This document shows, in pieces, positions 28,401-40,558 of a DNA stretch of 64,000 nucleotides; position 1 is the stretch's first letter; the number at the start of each line of letters is the position of its first letter. The position numbers and the translations under genes were made by a program. This stretch comes from Intoshia linei. Its lineage: Eukaryota > Orthonectida > Rhopaluridae. The notes below the pieces were generated by a model, which saw only the letters and a list, made by a program, of their open reading frames with translations, ran no database searches and had not been told where the DNA came from. The DNA lies in NCBI GenBank assembly GCA_001642005.1, contig LWCA01000035.1:1-64000 (forward strand), read 5' to 3'.

Positions 28401-31024
28401 ATTATGTCGATTTTATCGATTCAAATACAATTAATCATCAAATAAAGTAATTTAGAACCACTCTTTTACCACTTTGAAATAATAATATAAGAAGACACAA
28501 CAAATTAAATAAAAATAAGATTATCTGATGAAAAAATAATAACAATTTAATTAAGTAACCACAACCATAAATGTTTCTATCAGTACAAAAAGTAAAAACT
28601 CTACCAGGTTCGAGGCTCTTCAAATACAAAATTTTAAATATAATGTAAATAAATAAAGATATTACTAATATCATAGTTAACTTATGTCTTTTTATGGTAT
28701 GAACAAAAAAATAGTTTGTTTAAAAAATTTTTAAAATTTCAAAATATAATAAATTATATGGTTAAAATATTATAAAACCTTACATAAAGCAATATAAACA
28801 TAAAAATACTTTTCTGATTCACTTTGTCCATATTTTTTTAGTTTTAACAAGTTTATTTTGGTTTCTAATTCCATATTAAATCCACCACTGTATTCAATTT
28901 CGACAGAAATCCAGAGCCCTTGATCGTTAATTTGAGGAAAGTGTAACTTTCTGACTATAGGAACATTATTTCCAAGGTTTATTTTGTTGACAGCCAAGTT
29001 ATCAATAAAAAATGGGACCTAAATAAAAATAAATAATTATTTTAAATTAAACATACACGTAAAACGGATAACTTGTTTTCGATTCTTTTCTTTATATCAT
29101 TTGTCCAATAAGGATTTCGAAAGAGATCCCAAAAAATACGTGTTATTATGGAATTAATGGCAGGCAAATGTCGTTGTCCTCCAATACCTGAACGACTAAG
29201 TTTCATGGTTTTAAGCATATGGTTATTGTACATTTTTTTAAAATAATCTGTAAGGTGTGGTATTTTAGGATAAACTCTAAGTTCATACAAAAGATCATCT
29301 GATACATCAACCCAATCATCTAAATCCTCTTGGATAATTTCAGATTTGTATATGCCATAACTAATTCGTCTGAACCAATCTTCCTTTTGTCGATCAGTGC
29401 GGCCAAATAGATACACGTGTTCAGTAATATACTTAGAACCGGAGTTTAGAGATAGTTCATCAATTAAAATTTCTTGGTCAAAATCAGCTGCAAGTGATGA
29501 ACATCTTTTTATTTTATATTTTTTAAATTTTTTTTCAGAATTGACATTTATTAAATCTGGTTCAGTTTCAGTTGTAGCGGTAAAGGTGGGATTTAATTTA
29601 GTTAATGAATTTGACAGCTTAGAATTTTGATTTTCAGCGTCTTTTAAATAATTTTCATTTTCTATATAATAGGTTAATTTCAAAGGATATTTTCTATTCC
29701 AAAGATGACGTTTAGGAATATTTTTGGGGATAATTTCAATGGTTGAATTGTGCTCAAAATTGGTAAAATAAATTTTTTTTACATCGATAAATTCAATGTC
29801 TTCTGGAATAACATCATTCCAAAGACTTTTATGTAACACTGGTTTATTGGGATACTTTAGAAACATATAATCCAAATATAATTCAACATAAACAGTATTT
29901 GTGTCATTTAGGTGAAACGATGTATTATCAGCATAATCTTCAGAAATATTGACCCAACCTTGAAAAATATTTGAGTTTTTATAATGAGGAAAAGTTCCAG
30001 ACGTATCAGATAACATTTGGTTAGTAGTTTTGTAATCTCCATAAGAATTTTTCCAAATGTAATGTCGAAAAATTTTAAAAAAGAGGTACACGAGGCAGGA
30101 AAACAATTGACTAAAAATGAAACCATAAACAAATCCAGGAAGAATATTATAAAATCTGTAACAATACAAGGTAATAACAATAATCATAATAATTGAAGCG
30201 GACGCAGCTTCATTCATGGAAACCCCAATTTTCTTATTGACTAAATTTATATTAAAGAATGATGGTAGGTTTGGTTGATTTCCATTATTAGCAGCTAATT
30301 CATGGTCAAGTACATTTTTGATGTTAATCTTTTCCTTGGTCTTTTTTATAATTGGTGCATCTTTTTGACGTTGATAATTGTCAATAAGAGTTTGGTTGTG
30401 TATATGTGCTAAAGCATTTCCATCATATGCATTTTCCATAGTTCTTACATGATAATTATCATTGAAACTGGCATTGTAAAAATTTTTGGAAAGACTTATT
30501 TCATGTTCATTCAAAAGTTTGACTTTTTTTAGGTTCGGTACTTGGGAAGATTGTCCATGGTTCATATACTTATTTTTAACAATACGTTTGAATTTTTGAG
30601 CATGTGATTCTTTGGGAGTTGGTTTAATAACTTTGACAGCAACATCAGCATCATCGTTGACTTCTTGCTTGCCATAAATGTCATTGTCCACGTCAGTGTC
30701 CAACAAACCATGCGTGTCTTCAGCTATTAGTTTACCGGAATGTAATTTTTTATGGATTTTGGAGTATATCCCTGAAAAAACACTAGCTTTTTTAAGTCCC
30801 ATGTTTTGCTTGAAATTGATTGAAGAATCATTAGTGTAATTTTTTATATATTCAGAAATATTGTCCAAATTTGAAGGCTTTTTAATTCTTGAAATTTTCT
30901 GATTTGATAAAAAATCTAAACGTTTATCAATATCGTTAGAACAATTCAATATATCTTGCTCTTCGGTTTCATCATTATTAAAATCATCTAATTCGATAGG
31001 TTTTTTCTTCATAGCATCCGACAT
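25469..31024 (-). CDS. TEX2: TEX2-like ER lipid-transfer protein with SMP domain
   Basis: Six exons (31024-29057, 29018-28779, 26554-26397, 26362-26174, 25710-25590, 25552-25469) join in frame to about 919 residues. An N-terminal polar region (to ~300) is followed by two hydrophobic segments (~270-330), a PH-like region, and an SMP domain. The SMP part starts near FWDLFRNPYWTNDIKKRIE and continues through FPQINDQGLWISVEIEYSGG, NIPPPPTCRIW and KAKPKVGQRVVNTSLITDWI to VLPNMDDIMVPIL. Each of these follows human TEX2 in order. TEX2 sits in the ER membrane, and SMP domains carry lipids at contact sites. The first ATG in frame (31024) was used. The 656-codon first exon contrasts with the other, small exons. 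Intron 2 is 2.2 kb and holds a foldback-type repeat. Confidence 0.9.
27308..27900. repeat. ACCAACCCT-family foldback-type repeat in TEX2 intron 2
   Basis: The left side carries CCAACCCT units (27427-27475) and the right side the complementary AAGGGTTG units (27855-27890). The core (GACAAGTTTTTTGCATTA and GAAAAAGTGTATATTT landmarks) matches 6595-6620 and 51332-51350. Its left part is the uninterrupted version of the site occupied by the TGTCAGTA element at 5.8-6.5 kb. Confidence 0.6.
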
Positions 31025-31658
31025 AAAATCAATACAGTCCGTCAATTTATATTAATAAACTTGAATACAATCCAATAATTATAATACTAAATATAATTTT
31101 AAATTTAGTTGGGTCAACATCAATGTCTAATAAATACATTTTCTGTTTTTATAGAAATCATTTTCAATAAATTGTCGTTTGAGCTATTTTTATAAACTAA
31201 ACAGACCTGGAAATTAAATTAATCTTACATTGTGTTATACAATAGTAAATGAGTTTGCTTACTACATATATAAATTATATATTTTTGTTTGTACGATAAT
31301 TAGGTAAGTAGTTAGTAGAATAAAACCAAGTAACGAATATGTTGCAGAATTAATTTATATATTTTGACGATCAAAATTTAATTATAGATCCATTGTCAAC
31401 GTAAATGTATTCAAATTTGTGTAGAATTTATACAGTAGAAATCATGATGTGTATCTAACTATTTATACAATGATTGCAATATTTTTTACATAATATTTGT
31501 TATTGTTTATATACACTGTATTATACTTATTGATTGACAAAATATCATATGTGCCGGACCGTGGAGGGCTGGCAGTAGGTTCAACCATATGGAAATTATA
31601 AGCCTATATAAAAAAATGGGACCTATATAGTATAGATACTATTATACATAGTCTATAC

Positions 31659-32155
31659 CAGTGTTTCTCAACCTTTTTTACTGCGCGAAACCCTTATGAA
31701 ATTTCAAAAAATCGCAGCACCTAAAAGTATGATCAAAATTTTTTTTCGCATGTCACATATATAAAAAAATTTGATTTTTAATTAAAAAATTAATAACACA
31801 CGGAATTTAGCCGGTAAAACCATTTGCCTCACTAACACAACGAAGAAGCATCCAGACCCGTGAGAGATAACTTTTTAGTGAAATATCATTATAAAGAGGT
31901 AAGTAACTTATTTCAAGAGAGTTAGGCCAGTAAAAACCCACCTTCTTTACAATATTTCTCATAAAGATAATCTGAATTATTATTACTTTTTAACATCATT
32001 TTTCAGGTTCCTATACTCACAACGTATAATACTTTTATTAAAACTTATTTGATTTAAATTTGAGAAATGATGTTGTTTCATTGCATACAACAGTAATTTA
32101 GAAAAACTTTAAATTGAAAAATATCGCATTTATATTTACGGGTTGAGAACCACTG
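31659..32155. mobile_element. hAT-like MITE with perfect 8-bp target duplication GTCTATAC
   Basis: The ends are CAGTGTTTCTCAACC and GGTTGAGAACCACTG, inverted repeats with one mismatch. GTCTATAC flanks both sides (31651-31658 and 32156-32163). The 497-bp element is non-autonomous. A classic hAT signature. Confidence 0.92.
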
Positions 32156-32210
32156 GTCTATACATTGCTTAATCGATCGTTCATTATCTAAAAATTTAAA
32201 ATAACCGTTG

Positions 32211-32500
32211 CAAATCGCAATGGTCATCGAAATTTTGGTATACTTAAGAAATTTCCCAACATTACCTCATTATTATTTGCATTAATAAATTAAATTGTAC
32301 TAAAATTGGCTTATTAATAATTATAATCATTTTAATATTGAATTTTGAGATGGCCCTGGATTTTACCTTGTTGAATATACTAGAACTGTTTCTGTTTAGC
32401 TAAAAATGAAATGTATCATGTGTACATTTTCAAAAACGGGTCAGTAGAATTAATTGATATAAAAAAGTGGCCCACGGCATGCAAACTGTTTCCGATCCTG
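32211..32500 (-). mobile_element. hAT-like MITE, reverse relative of 10853-11200
   Basis: Read on the minus strand it starts CAGGATCGGAAACAG and then shares GGCCACTTTTTATATC and CCCGTTTTTGAAAAT stretches with the copy in the SLC26 intron. No clean target duplication was seen, so the 3' limit is approximate. Confidence 0.6.
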
Positions 32501-32930
32501 ATGTATACCCAAATCAATTGAAACAATAAATGAAAAATACAGCTGTTACCTCATTTTAATATATTTGTATCAGTTTTGATGTCAAACAAGTCTAATGTTT
32601 TACATGTGTGACTTTCCAAAGAAAATCTTAAACAACAGTAAAACCAAACCAATATAAAAGGTTTCAAATTGTATACTTATTATAATACCATATTTGTACT
32701 TTCAATCGCGCCATAGTGGAGAAAGATTGAGAAGCACTGATCTACGGTCCATAATTAGCTATATATTAGATGGTATTTATCCAATGGCGGTAAAATATAA
32801 TACATAATAATAAAAGTACGAATATAAAAATGAATGAAATTTCAATGCATTCATAAAATGTACGCAATAATGCAGATGATGATTTTGTTAGACTTTATTG
32901 CATGTTACCATACTTTAAATTAAAACTGAA

Positions 32931-35900
32931 ATGAGTTCATCGAATCGACGCGATAGATCTTTATCGTTAGACGAGGCAGTACATTGCGTAGATTTGCTAG
33001 ACGAATACGTATATGAAGAAAATACAATGTTGGCAGACAACATGTCAAATTTACCGATTCACTATATATACGACGTAGATTGCAATTTTGAAGATAAAAA
33101 CGCATATGTATCAACCATGTCCAAAATTTTGGAAGAATTATCTTTAAGTGAAAAATTAAATCAATGTCAACAAGAATATGACGAACTGGCTGCAATAATA
33201 TACCAATGGCGTCCAATTTGTCGTTCTCTACCTTCCACAGTAGACATGACTCGAGAAATGGATGAATCACTGTGTAAAACAATCATAGAAATCTACACAC
33301 CACATATTCAGCAATTATATAGATATAAAAAATTTACTATAATGGCCACCGAATTATTTGTTGTAGAAATTTCAACTTTTTTGAAAAGGGATAAAAAGGT
33401 ATTTGTATCCAGCTATTTTGCAACAACCTTCATCAAATACATGGCCATGCTGATAACGTTAGATTACATCAAAATGTCGACTACGAGCATAAAAAACGAC
33501 TTTTCAGCGTATAAACGCGCTTATCAATCTATGAATATTGCCAACAGCAAGGTAGGATCGGAAGAATCATTCATAATGTCTCTGTATTTAGCAAAAAATA
33601 ACAACATTAGAGAAGATTTGATTAAATCATTGAAAGACGTCGAGGGGCACCAGGATTTGTTTTCGACAATCATTGCAATTTGCACTAATCGCTTGGAAAA
33701 GGAAGAGTATTTATTAATTTCTGAAAAGCACATGTACATGATGGTAATTGGCTGGTGTCTTTACATTATTGACAGCCCTACCTGGAACATTTATAAATTG
33801 GAATATAAAAAAGAATACAATTTGACTAAAATTGATAAACTATTCAAAAAAACTCAAGTAATTTCCATTTATGTAGATATCCCTTTGTCAACTTTCGACA
33901 TTATTAAAGAAACTCATAACTATGATTCGCTCAAATGGCCAAATTGTAATTCTTCCAACACTAGCGCCCAATCTGTCATACTTTTGGAAATTTGTAATTT
34001 AAGAAATATATACTGTGACTACATAGAAAGAATAGCCATTTTTAATAATTCAATTATTACTAGCCAAAAAAATTTTTATTTCCATAAAACTGAAAGTGAA
34101 AAAATATATAATTTTGCCATTAATGCTCTAAAAATTATGACTAAATTAAAAATTACCTACATTGAAGCATATCTGTGGAAAATGCTCAATCCTACAGATC
34201 ACCATCAAAACGAAAATTGTCCTGCTGATGCACAACACTATGAAAGGGCTACACGTTTCAATTATACTTATCAAGAGAAATCCACCATTGTTGAAATTGT
34301 TGCAATGATTAAGGGTCTTCAAAATACACTTTCAAGGATAGAAAGTATTATTATGGATGGCATAAAACGGCATATTTATATCATTTCGCAATTATTTTTA
34401 CAAAGAAACTTGACGGACACGATAAAACGCGCGGTTAAATCAAAAAAAGATGTTTTAAAGTATTTTTTTATATCTGCCCACAATGCATGCACTGATCCAA
34501 AAAATAACAATGACGAATCTGGTAGAGAGGATGATTTTCAAAGTAATTTATGTGACAGGGATTGTACTTTATCAAACACCCAGTTATACATACTGCGTAC
34601 TTTAATGGAAGTAATAGTGGATGACCGAAACCCGAAAAAGAACATGAGAAAATATTTAGATTCTGCATCAATTGGTATAATTGAATCTTTCTTAAAACAA
34701 TCCAAACACTGGGGTGATTTATTAAATTTTTCAAAACTTTTGAGGGTTTGTGGAGATTTATCTTTGCCTTGGTACAGAGAATTTTTTTTACAAGCCACGG
34801 CAACTAAAACTAAACAATTTCCCATTGAAATGTCGATTCCGTGGATTATGATTGATCACGTCCTTGAGTCCAAAGACAGTTCACTCTTGGAATACTGCTT
34901 GTATTCACTTGAAGTATACAACGACGTTGCCAATTTAGCTCTCAACCAACTCAGGTGCTCCTATTTATATGACGAAATAGAGGCAGAATTTAATATTTGC
35001 TTTACCCTTTTTATTACCAAACTAAGCGAACAAATGTTTAGATACTATAAACATTGGGCATCCAGTATTATCTTGTGCAAAAAATTTAGATCCGAGTGTG
35101 CGAAACGGGGAACAACAATTCCCTTTCCTCGTCATAGTAGATTTGATAAACTACTAAAATTAGACAACATGTGCTTACTTGGCAGACACGTCAGTTTGAA
35201 ATATTTGATATCCCTACAAATTAATGCTGCATTTCTAAAATCGTTGGACACTGCAATCAGTCGGTATGAATCGTCCCCTTTAACTAGGATTATTGAACTG
35301 GAAAACCTAATTGAAGCAAACCTTCTTACACACAAAATAATTTCAAAATGCGTAAACTTGACAAGCTTTGAAAATCTTTTGAGTGAAGCTGATCAAAATG
35401 TAGTCTTGCCGTATGGCAGAATTTTGTCTCATACTTTTATGGAAATATCCGAAGACCTCATCCCAAAATACTGTTATAATGAATCAACCAACCGTTTTGT
35501 AAAAGGAAAAATAGATTTCTGCAAACCAACCGTACGCGAAAAATGTGCTAATGTTTCAAATCAGTATATATGGGGAACCAAAGCTCTCACAATTTCGTAT
35601 AATGGAATATTTGGTTTATTTTCAGAATTTGTTGGTGTCGATGTTTTTCAGAGTATTGTTGTATTGTTAAAATACAGTGGCATTGCCGTACTTGTAGAAC
35701 AACTGCTCTGTTTTTGTCAAGATATAATTCAGTTGAAATTGGCTGATATTTTAAAAGACATGTCAAAAGTAATGCCATTAACAGTTAAAATGCCTTATGA
35801 CAATTATGGATCAAGTGGAATATTTACTCATTACTTATCTAGATTGAAAAACTTTTCTAGATTTCCCAATATGAAAACGGTCGTGTTGCAAATATTTAGA

Positions 35901-36784
35901 GAACTGGGAAATGCCATTATAGTTTGTTCCATACTGGAACAATGTCTATCCCAAATCGAAATAAGCTCTCTTTATCAAGCTGGTCCATTTATCAACAACT
36001 TACCAAAATGTGTCATTAGAGCTGTACATGATATTCGCCAAGACGGTTATTATGAAAAAAGCAATAGTCGTGTCAAAGTAAAAAACCTCAAAAACATTGT
36101 TTCAACTTTCAATTCCATGAATATCATGAACATTATAAAAAATTCCCAATATGAGGAATATGCAAAAATAGCAGATGAAATACAGACTTTTATGAATGTA
36201 AAATTGTACTGTGGCCTTTCACTCAATATTAGGTTTCTGTTAAAATTAAAAGGATGTGTAGAAGAATCGTTTGTATCGGGTAGTGGTATGTATTCGACAG
36301 GTATCTTGAGTGCAGCTGATTGCAACCAATTTCACAGGTACTGGAGTGCCATTCAATTTATATTTTGTATGCCACCACGAGATGATGAAACAAAAATTGA
36401 GTTTATTTTTTGATTTCATAAATAATTTTACTTAGAGAATTATTTGGAGTTGGGTTTCAATGGGCAGCCTGTACTATTATTCACCTTTTGGATCAACAGA
36501 ACCGATTTAATGCAACTGATTTTTCGTACCATTTACTCAGCATATACAGTTCTGATAAAGAAATTAATGCTAACGTCGTAATTTAATTAATTAATTTTAA
36601 TATTTACCTTTTTTAGAATCTAGGGAAAATGTGCGCAAGAATAAAGAGGTTTAAAAAAATTAATGACATTATATTCAATCGCCTATCAACTTATAAAATC
36701 CAAAGTTATAATGAAGAAACTGATTCAAAAAAGTTTAAAGTGAGAACTTTTCCTGCAAAAACCTGGCCATTAAACATTAATTAA
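32931..36784 (+). CDS. CYFIP: CYFIP (Sra-1/PIR121), WAVE regulatory complex subunit
   Basis: Three exons (32931-36400, 36436-36577, 36617-36784) join to exactly 1260 codons (1259 residues), the normal CYFIP length. The sequence follows CYFIP throughout: an LSLDEAVHCVDLLDE start, YDVDCNFEDKNAYVSTMSKI, KNDFSAYKRAYQSM, TRFNYTYQEKSTIVEIVAMI, SAQSVILLEICNLRNI-type segments, KGKIDFCKPTVREK, and a C-terminus ELFGVGFQWAACTIIHLLDQ. CYFIP binds Rac1 and holds WAVE inactive in the pentameric complex that drives Arp2/3 actin branching. 92% of the coding sequence lies in one exon, unlike the fragmented neighbours, while the last two introns are only 35 and 39 bp. It ends 15 bp from the RPA1 stop codon. 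Confidence 0.95.
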
Positions 36785-36799
36785 TCAATTTATTTTTAA

Positions 36800-39700
36800 T
36801 TATGCCAAAATATTCAAATATCGATCTAGAGTTTCTCGATAGTTCACATCTCGCATTGTAAGCACAACTGTATTAAGTCGAAATTCATCCTAAATGTATA
36901 ATTCAAAGGATAAACATAATCCTTGTGATTTAAATTGATGTAACAAACAATAAGTTAAGGGTACCCAAAAATACATGATATATGAATCTTTCAAAATTCT
37001 TTTTCATTTCAATAATATATAAAATTGCAAAAGGTTGTAAATTATACCTGATAAGATTCCATTCTCAATCTAAGCTTAAAATTGTATTCCTTATTCAAAG
37101 CTCGTTGAAAATATCCATTAAATTCAGATTGTTCTTCCTATATATAAAATGATTAAAGTTGAATGCTTAATCAAGGAGACGTATAATACTTTATGCATTT
37201 TATTTAATTTTTTAAAGATGAAGAATGCTATACTATTTGAAAACCCTGTAAAAAAAACGTATTTCACCAATCATTTGGGTGAACACTGGGTTCTTTTAGA
37301 AATTTAAGTTTTCAAAAATCACTGAAACACTGTTCGTTGGAGGATTTTATATAAAAATGTGTTTTTAAAAAATTCTAAAAAGTATTCTACACCCACAAAA
37401 AAGTAAATAAAATCACACGACCCAAAAATATAGAAAACCCTAAAGAATTGGTTCCCGATTTGGGGTCCCTGGGGTCGAAAACTATATACCTTGATGTCCG
37501 TGATATTCAAATAAAATATAAAAAAATTTTATCAACTTTTGTTTAATTATAGAACTTTTAATATTTATTACAGAGTTCCCAGAAGTTATGAATTTACCCT
37601 AAACCTTAGACGACCGCTACATTATTATTTAAAAAATCTCACCATTAATAAAAAATACCATTTAAAACCCTCAGGGAAAAATCGACTTTTACCGATATTT
37701 TTTTGAATAATCCAAATAATCTTATGAGCAATAACTTCTTAACCCAAAATAAAAAATCCAATTTTACCAAATATGAACAAAAAACCTTTAATTTTTTCAT
37801 AAATGTTATATATTTTATGTTTCCTTTGGGGTACAAAAAAATAAATATTTTAAAATGGGGGTCCGCATACTATTTGAATCGGTAACAGTGTCCTAGAGCC
37901 TGGTTTACAATGCATTAAATAGAAAATATAATTATCAAAACGAGGTGAGGTGGGTTATTTATCTAAACGGACACAAAAACTTGAATACCGCTAGTTTAGA
38001 AGAAAATTTAATTTAATTAAATTTTGATTTGACGTGTAAAAGTAGTGACATACTAGGATTAAACGTTCAATTTCTAATTTTTAGCATTTAAAATATAGTT
38101 GAATCAATAATTTTTTAAATATACAGCATCGTCTATATTGAGTTTCCCTAATACGCTGGCCTTGCACTCCATTAGCATTTCAGCTGATTCTCGAAACATT
38201 CGTGCCCAAATACTTCCAGTGTGATCCATCAAATTAACATTAAGCAAGTAACAATAATCGAAGCTATCATATTCCTTATCACATTTTTCGCATCGATACT
38301 GACCTTGATCTAATTCTGTAACTTTCTTCATACAATCAGTAGCCGGGCAAGACTAATAATAAAAGTATAAACATTTTAATAAAAAAATAAACTTACTAAC
38401 CTTATAAAATGCATTTTCATCTCGAACAATCGAAACAGTACAAACCACATTAACATATTCAGTTTTTTGAGTGTTTGATAGAGTAAGAATTTTATCGATA
38501 GTATGATAATTGTCCGCAAATGATTCTATAAAAGTGAATATAAAAATTTACTTAAATTAAAATACGATTTTCTGATGAAAAATCAACAAAAGTTGTTGTA
38601 GAACCAACCTCATCGTACCATTGCTTTAACGATTTTGCTTCAGGGATATCATCATCAAATGAAATAGTAGAATTAAAAGATCCTGATATTGATCTACCTG
38701 AAAATAAATAAATTATAATGTATACATAAATATAGGGTTGCCAACTGCCAAAATGATTGAAGAAAGTGTTTTTTCTGTATCTACTATTAAACTAAATTCT
38801 CACCATTACTTTAAAATACAAGTTAAATTTAACAGTTACGCTTATGTAACATAATTGTAAATTTAAGTAGAATATAAAATATGTAGGTTTGGTTTTTTAT
38901 AATTATTAAGTGTAATCTAATAAAGGCTAAGTAACCCGCGAGATATTCTTATCAGGTCCGCAATAAATATTATAATTTATTTTAAGTAATATTTTCGTCG
39001 TTATTCAATGGTTATAAATATTATTTGTATTTCTAAAACTTGAGACTTCATAACCACTCAGCTTTTTTAAAGAATTTAAAATAAAGGACAGTTCACAACC
39101 CTACATAAAAACTTACCTCCAAAGTCAGATAATTTAGCTGCTCTAATAATTATAATGTCGCCGGTTTGTGATGAAAAGTTTTTAGCCTAATTGTGTGTAA
39201 AAATAAAAAAATAATAAATGTACATCTTCTCCCCATATAGTGCATTTTAAATTATAATTTGTATCATCCACCAATATCAAATCTCTTTTAGTCAATTCCT
39301 TTCCATTTTTGCTAGTCAAAGATACACAGTCGTTAATATTGTGAATAATTCCAATTACATCTAATGAAATTAAAAAAACAATTAAATTAATTAAATATAT
39401 GAACCATGATGAGTATTTGCTTCATTGTTGAGTAAATTTCCAAAGGAAATAAAATTATAGGTGATGAGAGGGCACTTGGATGATTCAGCATCATCGACAG
39501 CGAGTAATTCAGTTTTATCATTAAAAGTAATTTCGTAATCGTTGGCTAAATTTGAAAATTTTTTGTTGGCAGGTCTGACAGCGGCTTTAGTAATGGTAAA
39601 TACCTATACATTTATATTTTAGAAAAAGGAACAAGTAAGCAATTACTTTATTGACTTGAACAGTGTCAAAATACTTATCTGTTGGTTTAGTGAAACAGGT

Positions 39701-40558
39701 ACATCGAATTTCTCCAGATTGATCGGATAATACAAAACTAAACAATTTACCTGGACCAGAGTTATTACTAAATGTTTTAATATTAGACTTCATTGTAACT
39801 CGACCACATATAGTCCAACTAAATGTAAATTAATATCAACAAAAAAAGTATAACGTTTGCTGATATGGTGTCAAATTGTTAATTAACTCATATTTTTTCG
39901 AATTTAAATCTAAAATATAAAATATTGGTGAATTTTTGTAAATCAAACCATTCAGTTTAGTTTTTTTGGGATTGGGCTCAGATATTTCATCAACCCTGGT
40001 TGAGACAGAATTGAAATTGAAACCATTCGAACTGATATTTGTACCGTTTGTTGGTTTAGTTTCTTTATTTTTAGCTAAACTAGTTGGTATTCCAATTAAA
40101 TCCATGTTTGGCGAGTTCAATACAGTCATTTCACTTATAGAAACTACCATTCTAAACAAGTGTTAAAAAGTATTTAAAAAATATTATACAAATTAGTCTT
40201 TTGGTTTTTATTCAATTTGTAAGATTCTATCCTCACTAATGAATTTTTTTCAACGTCTTCAATATTTATTCCGTCGTTTATACAGCCTTTTCTTAAACAA
40301 AAATCTAAATTTCAATTATAAAAATGAAATAACAAATAAGATTATGTTCAATAAATTAAGCGTACAGTCACATTTGTTAAGACTATCCGAAAGAGTAACT
40401 CGATGGGTAAAATCCCGTTTCACAAAATCCTTGCAACTAATATACTGCAGAACCAAGTTATCAACCCGTTCTCCGTTATGTACAATTTTCTATGAAACAT
40501 TATTTTAATTATTTTATCACTGTACTTCAATAGATCCTGGTGCCAGTAATTCTCGCAT
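36800..40558 (-). CDS. RPA1: Replication protein A 70-kDa subunit
   Basis: Many small minus-strand exons run from [11 protein letters not shown] (40558) to [16 protein letters not shown] (stop 36800). The parts are: an N-terminal OB fold ([28 protein letters not shown]), a Ser/Asn-rich linker with a PNPKKTKL basic patch, DBD-A starting LTPYQQ then [20 protein letters not shown] and [16 protein letters not shown], and DBD-C with a zinc ribbon (CPATDC and [10 protein letters not shown], about 38.3 kb), ending with an [17 protein letters not shown] segment. RPA1 is the main ssDNA-binding subunit in replication, repair and checkpoint signalling. One intron (about 37140-38124) holds an ACCAACCCT-family repeat. 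Exon joins in the N-terminal OB fold required choosing internal GT donors. The whole-family order supports them. Confidence 0.93.
37571..37890 (+). repeat. ACCAACCCT-family repeat with hAT-like ends in RPA1 intron
   Basis: It starts CAGAGTTCCCAGAAG and ends GAATCGGTAACAGTG. The body matches 6890-7154 and, in reverse, 53690-53815 (GACGACCGCTACATTATTAT-type landmark). No coding sequence. Confidence 0.6.

Larger units (their letters stand above)
31025..32930. other. Divergent intergenic region with MITE cluster
   Basis: This 1.9-kb spacer lies between the starts of TEX2 (-) and CYFIP (+). It holds an ACCGTGGAG-type end at about 31557, a hAT MITE at 31659-32155, a relative of 10853-11200 at 32211-32500 and another hAT-like end (GATTGAGAAGCACTG) near 32736. 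No gene seen. Confidence 0.6.

Noticed and set aside
29397-29630. Plus-strand ORF of 77 codons at 29.4-29.6 kb, and similar shadows opposite CYFIP (33.5-36.3 kb)
   Set aside because: They are antisense to long, well-supported coding exons and show no family similarity.
40239-40508. Plus-strand ORF of 89 codons upstream of RPA1
   Set aside because: It is antisense to the N-terminal OB-fold exons of RPA1, which match the family residue by residue.
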